From assembly GCA_021464245.1 (NCBI GenBank), contig JADCRB010000004.1:62001-126000 (forward strand): a stretch of 64,000 nucleotides of DNA, read 5' to 3'. Below, piece by piece: positions 32,678-44,905 of this stretch. The position numbers and the translations under genes were made by a program. Each line of letters begins with the position of its first letter. Positions within the stretch are counted from its first letter, which is position 1. The stretch comes from Carallia brachiata. Its lineage: Eukaryota; Streptophyta; Magnoliopsida; Malpighiales; Rhizophoraceae. The notes under the pieces are model-generated. The model did no database searches. It was not told the origin of the DNA and worked only from the letters and a program-made list of their open reading frames with translations.

Positions 32678-35600
32678 TATATTCTTTTGTGTTAAGTTTT
32701 CCTACATGAATTACAGATTTGGAAATTTCGTCATATCCCAAAAATGTATTATTCTGCTACCGTGTTTCAAAATTAACTGAGTTTACAAATTTAATCTTAT
32801 GATGTAGGAAAAAAAAATGTAGATACAACTTCCAATTCAAATAAAAGAACAAAAAATTCTATACGGGTCGGACCCAAATAAACATTGGGTTCATCGTCCC
32901 AAGTCTAAAGAAAAGAGAGAGAGCAATAGGCTAGCGACCAGTGTTAAACTAGCTTGATTTATATACATAAATAGGAAAAGAAACAAAGTCCCAAGTAATG
33001 TTAAGCAATGTAAACGAACATTGAATATAGCTATAGCATCGAGAAAGTGACTTTTTATTACCTTCTTTATGGTTAACTTTACTTCAAATTGGTTCCCACC
33101 GTAGCTGGAGACTGGTTTTATGGTAGCTCCTAGAGCAACTTTATGGCTCGTTTGCACAAAACTAGGACAGCCAATATTGAAGCAACCGGTTGATCTGAAA
33201 TCGTCTCGCTAAAACCAAGCAGAGAATATATTCATAAAATTTTAATTAAGAACATTAATCATGCAAATTTGTTTGGCCATAAAACTATGATAAAAATTTG
33301 AAGCAAATTAAACAGAATGAGATTATGGAATTCCACTTCGTGGTTAGAGAAAGTTAGACTTAGAGTCCAAGCGATGAAGAATATTGCATTGTCGTTGCCG
33401 GACGTAACCTGAAAGGATCATTTGTTAATTTGGTTATAGTAGCTCTATTTTTTTCAATCGGAATTAAACTCCAATTTTGTGAAAATTTGAGAAGTTTGGA
33501 TTTGAATCTCAACCTTCCTCTAAGAATTTTGCTGTTGTAGTCAACCAATCTATGTTTATTGGTCAAAATTGCCCCAAATTTTGTCATCGAATTAATCAAG
33601 ATATAAAGTCACTGGGCCAATGCTCACTAGTTCAATTGCTGATCTTTTTTTTACAAAAATAAAATATATTTATATCAAATAAATTTTTTAATGTAAAATT
33701 TCAGAAAGATACGAAGGTTATAATATAGTTAAGATTGAACTTATAACATATTAATTTGACAAACATGATCAGCAAATTTTGAGAAAAAACAATACTTTAT
33801 TCAAGTTTTAAAAAAAAATTAAAACTATTGATCTCACATCAATCATGGCAGTCATTGGTTACTCAAAATCCACATAATTAACTTAGACCTCCATCTTTAG
33901 GGTCGTGGATTCCTTTTTTAGATAAGTGTATGAGATTTCTATAAATGAAAAAAATTATCTCTTATTTTATAACTTACAGTCTTAATGAACCAAAAAATCA
34001 GCAGTCTTTACCACATCCATTGCAAATTAATCCAAAATATTGAATTTGTCCAATTTCCAATCTAGTCATACTGGTTGAATCGATAACCATGTTATAACGC
34101 AATAAGCGATGGTGAGCAACTATCCCAATCTAATATGGAGAAAAAATAATAATAATCAAGTAGCGAAATAACTCAAATAAGCAAGAAAAAAAATTAACCA
34201 AATATATTGATATGATATGCATCTCCAAAATGTACTATCCAGCCAGCCTGCATAGTGTTCAATGTGCTCCTCTCGCCTGAAATAACCCACATCTGAGATA
34301 AACTGAATTCTGTGGAGGTATAATCGTCTATTTTGGGTGTAGACACGTTGAATGATCCGCATGCTTCAATGTATTTGCCATTTGGTAGAGCAATTGCAGC
34401 ATACTGTTAATGGAAAAAAAAAAAAAAAGGAGACATTAGCACTCATTTAACTATTATGATATAAAAAATTATGCTTTGGTTGAGTTCGATTGGTTGATCT
34501 AATAAGGCGCGGGTACCTTCTCGATCTAGTTACACGGAGTCAATAAAAAGATTTTTTATTTTTTTAAATTAAATTTTAAATATATTTAATATTTCCTTAA
34601 ACGCACTTATTATTACTTTATAATTTTTTTCAAAAAAATATTATTTTAACAACTCAGTCGCAAGTACAGTCAGGCTCAGGGCTATGAGACTTGAACTATC
34701 CAACTTTTTCAAATCTAATAATCATTAGATATAATGAATAATCACCAAATTAGAACTTGAGAGTAAAAGGTATGGTTCGAATTTTAAGAGTCACTAATAC
34801 ATAACTCTTGTTTGCCACTAAATAAAAGATAATTTGTTGGTCCAATAGACTGGGTGAGACTTTGGGTTATCATAGTTTATTTTTTTTATTTTTATTTTTT
34901 TGGTCAAAGGGTAATCATAGTTTATTAATGTCTCTAAAATGGTTTGGGCCTTATTTTTCAACAAAACTTTAGTTGACTTGTATTAATTAGTTTTCTGTTA
35001 TTGGGCTTTGCACACCGATTGCCCCCCTCCCCAACCTCAAAAAGAAAAAGGAAAAAGGATATTAATTTTTTTGACAGTGAAAAGGATATTAATTTTCAAA
35101 AGCTAGAAAATATATTCCCTTATTCTGTAACGCATGCTGTAAGTATATTTGCATCAACACAGCACGATACTGTTAATTTCTTTCCATGTTATTTGATCTT
35201 GGCAGAATTTGGGTGATTTTCTGTTCAATATCAGCTGATTTCATTCCCTTAATATAGCTTCTTTATTTGTGTAACCAATTACTAGAGCAAGTGTATATAT
35301 ATACTCTTGTTTTGAAATTGTAATTGATAGAACAAAAATTATATTCATAATTTCAACATTTCATGTTCTTTTTTATACACATAATTTCATGTTCAATAAA
35401 AAGAATTTTCTAATTTGACTCAATTTTTTTGATAATATATTTTAATTAGGATTTTATACTGTATAATAAGTGAGGTCTATTAAAAATAAAAATAAAAATA
35501 AAAAAATAGATTTATATAATGTAAGATCATGAATGAATGATACTAAAAAAAAAAGAGTAAACTTAATAAATACTTTAATAGCTGTTGAGTTTTTTCTTTT

Positions 35601-36207
35601 TCAAAAGACATTGTATCCTATAGGACTTCAGTGCAAATTTCAATAAAACAAATTCAATTCTGATGCACCCAACAAAAAGTAAATTTGAAATGAAGCGAAA
35701 TCCACATAAAAATTGGAAAAAGAGAGATGCATTGTTCTCCACCCAAAAAAAAAAAAAAAAAGCCTTTGATAAGTGTTTGTAGGTTTCCACGTACCGCTTT
35801 AGATACTCGATCATTAGAAGACGCAGAGCTTATATTGAACCCTCCAAGTATCTTTGAAGTCCTCAGAATTGGGATAGTTCCTAGAGGGCACTCTCCGTCC
35901 TTGTGCCAACCTTGAAAGAGCTCATCAGGGGAGTGTCTTGCTTCAAGTTCTCGAAGATATGTGTTGTGTTTCAACTAAAATGTAGAAGAGAACAAAAAAA
36001 AAAAAAATTTAAAGGAATGACCCAAAAAAAAAAGCGCATAGTTCCGATAATTTATAATGTCACTAATCTTTTCATGTGTTAAACTGATAAATTAAAGAAA
36101 CAATTACTGCCAAAATAAAAATCATTGGTTACTTAGTGAATATTTACCTGTATTTTTGTGTTTTTTGAGAAGCGGGTCATTAAAAGCAGGTTGCTTATAG
36201 ATATCAA

Positions 36208-38603
36208 CTAGAACTTAGACCGCGCGATGCCCGGGTTTTAAGTATTTTTTAATAATTTTAATTAAAGTGTTTTATTTTTAAATTTTTATTTTTTAGTAAT
36301 TTTTATATATAATATCTTGATAATCACGTTAGTTTAGACGTTACTATATTATATCTAATGATTTTTTCTAAAGCATATATTCAGTAATAAATAATATAAT
36401 ATAATCAAAGGTAAATTATACAATTTTAATAACTCTCATCTCTTTCCAAACAAATATTTAAATATACACTTACAAAGTTGATGCATATGAGTCCCTTTGT
36501 TTGAAAAAAGAAAAACATGTATTTAACTAATTTCGTCTAAATTCTAATTAATAACCAATTATTGTAAAGATCAATAGTGTTATATTCAAATTGTATAATA
36601 GATTAAATAATACACACCGAAAAAACTAATTAAATATTAATTTCAATAGAGTTAATATTTTATTTATTTATTTTTTGACATGCATAAAAGCTTTAACTTC
36701 TTTATCTCCTTTCTCAAGCTTACTTTTTCATTGAATATTCAAAAATCAAATCACTTTTAAAATTAGGTCAAAATTAAAAAGAATGGGTAGTATATAATTT
36801 TAAGGGAAGAAAGCAATAAAAAAACATAACTTTATTTTTTTCATACTCTTTATTGAAACATCAAGAATTTCTAAATTTTTAATTTTGATAGATATTTTTT
36901 CGGGTTTTTTTTTTACCTTTGACTTTGTGGTATCCCTCTCTTTCATTGCTTCTCCAGTATTCTTAATGCGTCTTTCCTTTGTTCTCCATCTACACTCAAA
37001 AATTACCAAAGCGAATTGTACCGAAGTTAGAAAAAAAAAAAAAAAGACTCAATCAAATGGAGTTCTTGTAAAGTCAATTGTGTACCTGACATAAGAGGAA
37101 GATTGGAAGATGCCTACTTTTCCTGTAAATAGTATTAAGTAAAGGCAATAAAATCAAGCAAAAGTTCGGTCCCAAAACGACCATATTAAGCTGCATTAGG
37201 TATTTTTTTTGTGAAAAAGGCTTCAGTTGCACATACTCCCTTTGTTAAATCTAGTAAATCTCAGCGCTAGCGAGTAGACATCACACATGTCTGTTAAAAT
37301 ATGCATAGCCCATAAAGAAAATATTGAATTGAAAGAAATACTACACATAATTTACCAATCCTTATAAGAGGAAACATAGAAAGAAATATAACGTCCACCT
37401 GAAGGAGAGCTTTCACGTTCAACCTACAATCCAAGAAAACATACCAAGAAGGAAAAAAGAAAAGGAAAAACAAAAAGAAAAGTAATGTTGTTGTGAAATT
37501 GAGTAAAAAGATTACATATACCAATAACTATGATGAAAAATGAACAGATACATAATAAATAAATAAGAAATATTCCAAATGAAGGATTTAAAAGGAGGAA
37601 AATACAAATTCGTAAGGATCAACTTCAAGGAATATGATACAGTGATCTTCATCGTTCCTTCCCCCTATTTATCTTAGTTTCTCCGATGACTAAAATTCTA
37701 TCTCTTGTGTTGTGTGTCTGTTTGTCTATTGGTGTGTGAAGGGCAAAATACAATATAAAAAAGAGAATATAAAGTTTAAAATTTATTACTATAAATTACT
37801 GAATTTATTATCATAAAACGTCTACTATTATATATCAAATTTAAAGAGTCAATTAAGTCCTTAATAAAGATTGTAACGGAAAAAAAAAGTTATACACAGA
37901 CTCTCATCACTATCTTCCTTTCTTTTTTTTTTTTAGAGTATTCTCCATCTTATTGTTGTCTTTCATCTAATTCAAAAATCTCAAAAGCCAATTGAACCAA
38001 AATTATACAAAAACAGTTTTTTCCAATGAATGGTCTTTTTTTCCTATCATAAAGATAAAGAACAGTAACGGTAGGAGCATGACATAATAGCAATAAGGAG
38101 GTCATTAAGTTTTGTATTAAATACAATTCCCTCTAAATATATTTTGTTCTAAAATTAAAAGGTAATATATGATAATTATAAAGAATTAAAGGGAAAAATT
38201 GTGAAATTGCCACATAGGAGCTAGGATTAAGGGAAAACTTTCTCTAAGTTTTTTTTTTTTTTTAGGGGATCCTCCATCTTGTTGTTGTCTTTCATTTAAT
38301 TCAAAAATCTCAAAAACCAATTGAACCAAAATTGTACAAAAACAGTTTTTTCCAACGAATGGCCTTTTTTTCCTATCATAAAGATAAGAAACAGTAACGG
38401 TAGGAATATGACATAATGGCAATAAGGAGGTCATCAAATTTTGTATTAAATACAATTTCCTCTAAATATATTTTGTTCCAAAATTAAAAGGTAATATATG
38501 ATAATTATAAAGAATTAAAGGGAAAAATTGTGAAGTTGCCACATAAGAGTTAGAATTAAGGGGAAGCTTTCTCTAAACTTGTCCTTTATATTAATTAAAT
38601 AGA
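36208..38603 (-). mobile_element. Helitron 1, inserted in exon 2 of neprosin copy A
   Basis: On the minus strand the element starts TCTATTTAATTAATATAAAG (5' TC end) and ends with a GC-rich hairpin (CCGGGC-ATC-GCGCGG) 11 bases before a terminal CTAG. It sits between A and T without target duplication. Removing it joins ATTGTA to TTGATATC, which matches the intact exon 2 of copy B (ATTGTATTGATATT). It encodes no Rep/helicase, so it is non-autonomous. The 5' end region is tandemly duplicated inside (about 37921-38248 and 38249-38580). Confidence 0.85.
37921..38580 (-). repeat. Tandem duplication within Helitron 1
   Basis: Two ~330-bp copies, each with a poly-T run, CTCCATCTT.TTGTTGTC, TTGAACCAAAATT and the terminal-like GGAAAACTTTCTCTA. 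The boundary falls near 38248. A more diverged relative of part of the unit is visible around 36950-37040. Confidence 0.75.
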
Positions 38604-39059
38604 TACAATTAATTGTATCACCATCACTCCACCAAAAGAAAGAAGAAGAAGAAAAAAAAAAAAAGCCCATTTGAGCAGCTGAATACTTCAAAATTTATCG
38701 TGAAGAAATAAAAATCTAATTAGTCTTGTTTATACCTTTATTGTTTTCTTGACGGCATAAATTCGGCCCTCTACATTGCTCCAAAATTGTATTAAGGCTA
38801 GTAACAAGAATATGAAACGTAGAAGATTGCATCGACATTATTCGCTATCCATTTATTATACTAACTAGAGATCAACCCGTGCGTTACACGAATTTTAAAT
38901 AACTATTATTAATTTTTTTAAAACGATTAGATTATTAAAAATTAATTTTATTAATTTATTGAAGTAAATGTTTCCAGTTAACAGCTTGACAATTATATGA
39001 ATAAAGAATCATGAAGATAAAAATTGATTGAAAAAATACTTGAGGTAGAGAAATTAAAA

Positions 39060-39062
<3 letters not shown>

Positions 39063-39094
<32 letters not shown>
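39063..39094. repeat. (TG)n microsatellite in Helitron 2
   Basis: About 15 TG dinucleotides followed by TATATATA. Confidence 0.85.
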
Positions 39095-39102
<8 letters not shown>

Positions 39103-42100
39103 ATTCATTTTTTTTGAGATAGTATGCAAAACAAATAAAAAAGAATTATTCTACCTTAATTATTCAACAAAATCACAAAAAGAATATGCTTCAAAAAACC
39201 CACGAGTTTTTAATCATGATTATAACACCTATTTATATTGGATCTCATCTATACTTGCTTAGGTGATGCAATAACTACTAATTCATTGATTTTATTCATG
39301 AAATTTTTTTGTGGTTCTCATCAACATCGTGCATAATTGGAAAAAACAAATGTTAATTGGCAGTGGTAATCATTTTATATATTAATGAGATAGTCCAAGA
39401 CTACGAATTCCTTAAGCATAAACTGGAGCATAAACTTGAAAAATTAAATTTGTTATTAATTTTAATTAATAATTAATTAAAGAATGAGAGAGAAATTTTA
39501 AAGAGAATGAAAGGGAGAAAGTAACGGAAGAGGATAATCGCATTAATATTGTTATAAATATTATTATTTTGATACATAAAAAGTTTCTTCGCGCTGCTTA
39601 AATATTTTTGTTACATAATTTTAATTAATTAATTTTTTTAACTGACGTAATTTTTATTTTTAATGATCATATTATTTACCTATTTTCAATTTGGTTATTT
39701 CAAACAAACTCTTTCAATTGGGAAAATTAATATTTTGTCATTCATATACCCATTACTTGATAGTTTAAACATTAAAATATATTTTGTATCCTAACTTTAT
39801 TTCTTGTGAATGAGGCTATTAATATATTATTTCTTATTTACTTTTTTTTTTAACTTGTTTCAATTTGACCATTTGTATCTTACTTTTAGTCTCATGATTA
39901 ATCATTAATACAAATTAGAAAATTGACGATATTACGAAATTTAGGAAATTTTTAATTTTTTATTAGTTATGCTTATATATTTTATTGGTGATAGTATATA
40001 TTTTTAATTATTAGTATCTTATTTTTTCTTCTATTGTTACTAATATAAACTATAAAAATTCCTTTGACTTCTGTTGTTTATCTTGATTTTAACACATTTG
40101 ATATTTCAAATTATATAATAGATTATAAATTCGACCATCAATCAATACCTAAAATATGTTTATTTTTTAAAATAAATTAATTTTTACTCTCCCCTCTATT
40201 TAAGCTTGCATATTAAGTTTTTCTTAATCATTTATTCTTTAATTTTATTTTATCATAATGGAAAAAATATTATTGACCATCAATTAGTAATTAAATCAAT
40301 AATTATATCATTAATAAGGGGCTACAAATAAGGAGAAGTTGAGAGAAGATTTTCTCTCATCAATGCAGAATATGTTAAAAAAAAAGAAGATCTCATCCAA
40401 TTTGTCTATAGAGAGCCAAAAATAAAATTTCAGATTAGCAGTTTGAGATGAAATAGATGTCTCTAGAAGATGGGAGTCTGCATTGATCCATGGATAAAGA
40501 AGGCACTGGGATGTAGTTGGTCGTTTCTCAAGGACAAAATTATGGATAGGAACCTAAAAATTAGTCATATCTGCATCTTGCTCATTGAAGTCATACTTCT
40601 GCATAAGAACCTTATTCAATGGCCAGAAACGCAACCTACATATGATAGGAACAACATGGCAGGAACATCACTAACTGATATGTAAGATTATGGGAAAATA
40701 CAAACCTTTACAATTTTGATGTTACCATGTCAAGAACATCATGGCAGTATCATGTTAATGATTAAATATGGAAAAAAAAAATTTTGAAGGTGGGGAAAAA
40801 AAAAGAAGAAGAAATGAATAAAATAATAGTGGTTTGGCATGAATGTTGGAAATCAAGATTAATGTCGATAATTTTTATGGTAATAGTTGTGCAAATGGTT
40901 ACAAAATCATAAATGGTAATAATTTCTTATTTCATTATATGGTAATAATTATTAGAAAGGTTACAAATCACCTTTTGCATGAGCATTTATACAATTTTCT
41001 TAATTAATTGTTGAAATGTGATTATTATAATTAAATTTTGGTAAGATTTTAAGTATTAGTATAATTACTTTTTTGCTACAAATAAGGGGAATTATAGTAT
41101 CAGTTTTGCATGAATGTTAAAAAAGCAAAATCGGTTTCACATGAATGTTAACAAAAGCAAATTTTATGGTAATATTTTCTTATGGTAATAATTGTTAGAA
41201 ATGTTACAAAATCATTTATGTTAATAATTTTTTATTTAATAATTTATGGAATAGAGAAAGGTTAAAAATTATTTATAGAAATTAATCATAATTATTTTTT
41301 TCAATAATATTTTTATCTTATTTAAATATTAAATTTCTGAGGAAAATGTAATTAATATAAAGAGTGAAATAAGGAGAAGCTTACTTTATGCTTTCCCTTT
41401 ATAATATTATATTATAGATTTAGATAGATTGCATGAGCATCTACAGTAATTTTCTCAAAAAATTGTTGAAACATAAAAATTGTAATTAAATTTTGTTAAC
41501 ATTTTAGATGCCACTTTTGCATTTTAAAGCTAATGTTGTATTTTTTGAAATTATATAATTATTGGTTTTGAATAAATAAGCAGAAAAAATAATAATTTTT
41601 GGAAAAAAAAAAGAAATCGGTTTGAGTTTTAAACAATAAAACTAAAACTCTCTTACTCTCAAGCATATACAATTGTAACCGAATTTAAATCTACCCATAG
41701 CCTTAGCTGTTCCCGAACGAAGGTAAACAAATACTATTTTGTACCCAAAAAAAAGTAATATTTATTTGGGCTAAGGTGGAAAATCCAAATTTATGGTAAT
41801 ATGTTTAAATGGTCTTAATTGTATAAAAGTTTCAGAATCTTTTATGGGAATACTTTTCTAAAAATAATTAATGTAGATGAATGGCAATTAATCATAATTT
41901 GAGTGTAAAAAATTAGTTATGATAATAATTTGTGATTAATTATAATATAACATTTACTTATAATTTGTCATGAACAATGACAAATTTTTAGGCCATTTTT
42001 GCTTGTTTAAAATGGTAATTCACTTGTCAAACAAACAAACAAATTAGGCTGGGAGGATATTAATAACCATCTGTAATAATTTAGGCTTTGGACTATTTCT

Positions 42101-42429
42101 TGAATTGGGGAGAAAGAAATGGTAAAGACAATTACAAACCAAATTTGGAATCAATATTAAGAAATGTAATAATTAAGATTTCCAAATTAAGATTTCGAAT
42201 TAGGATTTTTAGTTGAAGCAAGATTTCAGCTTAGACAACATCACATTACCTAGATTTCTACCGAATCCTAATATTAAATTGCTATTTTTTGCCGTTAAGA
42301 ATTTATCCCTTTATAAAATCCTAATATGCTTATATGCACAAACTTTATAATATACTTATATGCTTTTAATGGGAAACGCAATCCTAAATTAGGATTTTTG
42401 GTGGAAGTAAGATTTCAGCCTTTAAACTT

Positions 42430-42720
42430 CTCTCAGCAACAGGTAAGTAAGATTTCCTTTTGGTCTTTGGAAATGCAATTGTTTCTGCCATCCTCTCAGC
42501 TTTTTTAAGCTTAAGTGCTTCTAACTTTGAAGATAAGCATCAAATCTCCTTCTCAATCTCTTCAATCTCCATGTTCATTGCGTTTCCCTTCTTGAATTGC
42601 ATTCGAGGACACAATCCCCTGTTCGGAAACTGGTGTCAATTGTTGTCCCTTTGCTTGTGTTGTAACAATGATGTTCTACAAATATGAGAGAAACAAAGTG
42701 AAACTATGATCAAAGAAAGG
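42430..42720 (-). pseudogene. Possible captured gene fragment in Helitron 2
   Basis: This stretch is less AT-rich than the rest of the element. On the minus strand it reads M-E-I-E-E-I-E-K-E-I, a stop, then L-S-S-K-L-E-A-L-K-L-K-K-A-E-R, a coiled-coil-like pattern in one frame. An upstream frame gives V-T-T-Q-A-K-G-Q-Q-L. Helitrons often carry host exons. I cannot name the source gene. Confidence 0.3.
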
Positions 42721-43294
42721 GCAACCAATTCAATTAAGGAAAAAAATTGAAAATTAATCAAAAACTTAACTTCTTGTCTATTGCTATTGCTGGAAATTTG
42801 AGTTTGAGGAAGATGAAGAGCTTGGTATAGAGAAAGGGATGATTTACAATGTTCCTATAGAGCTTGCTAGGGAAAGATTGTTGGAGAGTTGGTAGAGAGG
42901 GGAAGAAAGTGTTTTATATATCAATATCAGCTTGCAATTAAGTGTAGTTAAAAATAAGGGCGAGTTAGTTTTTACATTGATTGTTATATATCATATGCAA
43001 TTAAGTTGTAGACAAAGATGATCAACTTTTTTTTTTTTTGCATTTGTGAAAATTATTTTGTCATAAATATTAGGAGTGAAATAAGGGAAAACTTTCTCAT
43101 AAGGGACATGTATATGGATAGTTATAGTAAACATTGAGGGAGAATTTTTGTTTATATTAGTAAAAATTTTTTGGCATTAAATTTGAGAATTAAAAAAAGG
43201 AGAGGTTTTCTCTCTCATATCCTTTGAGGACTAGAATAAGGAGAGAGTTTCTCTCAGTTATAAATTTATATTATTGTTATTAGATTAGATTAGA

Positions 43295-43620
43295 TATGTA
43301 AAATTTTTTGCAATTCTCTCGTGCTCAATTTTGAGTTAACCCCATGAAACTTGAGTCCTGTTTATAAAGAGTTTCTGTCCACACCCAAAAGCTCTTTCTT
43401 TGGCAATGCATGATTTAGAAGTCAAATTTTTTAGAGCAAAAAAAAGAAGGAAAGAAAGTAGGTAATTGAGGTCAATAATGAATATTTAATAAAAATATTA
43501 TAGGTCATTTAAGTTTTTAATAATGTTTACAAGTTATTAAACTTGGATTTGAATGTTAATTTGTATTTATGGGATTGCAGCTGGATATTCCTAAATATTT
43601 TTCCTACCTTTGGGTGATGC
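43295..43620 (-). promoter_or_regulatory. Displaced promoter region of neprosin copy A
   Basis: Aligns with 49807-50060 upstream of copy B: shared GACTCAAGTTTCATG on the minus strand, then a TATA element (TTTATAAA, 43361-43368) and further upstream AT-rich sequence. In copy B this region is adjacent to the start codon; here Helitron 2 puts it 4.4 kb away. Confidence 0.65.
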
Positions 43621-44159
43621 TCTAATTGACTTAGGACAATGGTGCGTCTATGAAGCGAAGAGTTCAATAAAACTGAAAAATTCGCCTAACCAAAAAAATT
43701 GAATAGAACCAAACAAAAACAAAATTTTAATTAATATAATCAAATTTTGTAATTACTTAACCAAATTAATGTAAATTTTTTTTAGTTCAGTTACAGTTTT
43801 TAATTTTATGAAAATATAATTACCCAAATTGAACCAAGCTGCAATATCATTGCAAATGTTAAACAAATTGTTAAATGTTCCCATCCCTATTGGAGAAAAC
43901 CTATGAACTGGTTCAATTAATTACTTTAAGTCTTTAATAACATACATATAGGGTCCGGATTAAATTGGGGCCCGTTTCAACCATCCACTTCATGCCCGTA
44001 CGCATGCTCATCGGTGTGTGATGTCCATAAAAACCGGCGCTGTATCCAATATATCATTTTCTAAGATAGGCCTCAATGCTTGGCTAAAAGATTTGGCCAC
44101 AATGTGATTTTTTTTTTAATTTTAAAAATTAAACTTTAAATATATTTAATGTTATTTTA
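43621..44159. other. Intergenic, part of the duplicated neprosin unit
   Basis: The block at about 43950-44035 (GGTCCGGATTAAATT, then GGCCCG) recurs at 52870-52945, upstream of copy B, which marks the extent of the segmental duplication. Confidence 0.5.
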
Positions 44160-44905
44160 ATTTTTTTTAAGAAAAAAAAAGATATTTCATTGATCATGAA
44201 CTAGTGTATACATCATCATAAATAAGAGAGTTAGCTGAAGCCAGGGATTCTCTATTCCAGGACACTTCTTCCACATTATATAAAGCCTCTTCTTTTTTTG
44301 GTGACTAACAGATTAAAACAGTAATCATAAAGAAATAAGAGATCAAACTAAAGAAGAAGACACCCAATAACACTAAGCGATTGCCCCCCTCGTGGCACCG
44401 CAACTCCGACTTGATTAGCATAGAGAAGAGCCTGAATTGCAGTAGGTGGGATGTCACATATCCGAAGCAGAACCGCTGATGAAACCCCATCACTAGGCAT
44501 AAAATCAGCACAAAAAATAGCCTCCCACAAAGTATGTTGCAAACAACACTCTCATGATCAGAGCCAAGCATTCTACAATAATTGGTCTAAATAGATCGAA
44601 TTGCCAATCCACCTTAGATAATTTTTGGATGGCCAACTGAGAATCTGTTTCAATGATAATGTGCCAAAGACCCTTCTCCCAAGCAATTTTAAGTGCCATA
44701 AAAATTGCTTGCATGGAAGAACCAAGAGCTCCAGAGAACCCAAATATCCAATGCCCAAAATTGTCTCGTGCTACTCCACCAAAGTCTGCACTCTCTGGAG
44801 ACCCTTTAGCACAACCATCCATATTTATTTTCACAAAAGGATGTTCAGGTGCCTGCCAACTAATCAATCGATGCGTCCATTTCTGAACTTGGCCCAATAA
44901 CTCCT
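44160..44905 (-). pseudogene. LINE 3' fragment with RNase H
   Basis: The minus-strand frame 44505-44897 (130 codons) contains H-P-F-V-K-I-N-M-D-G (first catalytic Asp), G-G-V-A-R-D-N-F-G-H, A-I-F-M-A-L-K-I-A (Glu position altered) and I-I-E-T-D-S-Q-L-A-I (Asp). This is the RVT_3 RNase H of plant LINEs. After V-E-C-L-A-L the frame leaves homology. 5'-truncated. Confidence 0.75.

Larger units (their letters stand above)
32196..38852 (-). pseudogene. Neprosin-domain gene, copy A (inactivated)
   Basis: Same seven-exon plan as copy B: exon 1 38736-38852, exon 2 split as 38604-38628 and 36148-36207, exon 3 35795-35974, exon 4 34236-34403, exon 5 33376-33420 by analogy, exon 6 33062-33208, exon 7 32196-32573. 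Exons 3, 4, 6 and 7 are still open and encode the propeptide motif C-P-L-G-T-I-P-I-L-R, M-Q-A-G-W and F-G-G-E-I. Lesions: TAA as codon 5; a 2.4-kb Helitron inside exon 2; one extra A near the end of exon 2 (shifts the frame); loss of the AG acceptor context before exon 2; and CTAAGT instead of GTAAGT at the exon 5 donor. A second Helitron separates the start codon from its promoter. Neprosin family proteins are secreted prolyl endopeptidase-like glutamic peptidases; this copy cannot make one. Confidence 0.9.
38865..43294 (-). mobile_element. Helitron 2 (composite), between copy A start codon and its promoter
   Basis: The minus-strand 3' end is a hairpin (CGTG-TAACG-CACG) followed by TTGATCTCTAG and host T at 38864. 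The 5' end is TCTAATCTAATC at 43294-43283, preceded by host A. Joining the flanks restores the spacing seen upstream of copy B (TATACT..TTTTTTGC). About 4.4 kb without a recognisable Rep/helicase. Several internal strings resemble Helitron 5' ends (near 41370-41417, 43083 and 43190), so it may be several Helitrons inserted in or next to one another. Confidence 0.7.
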
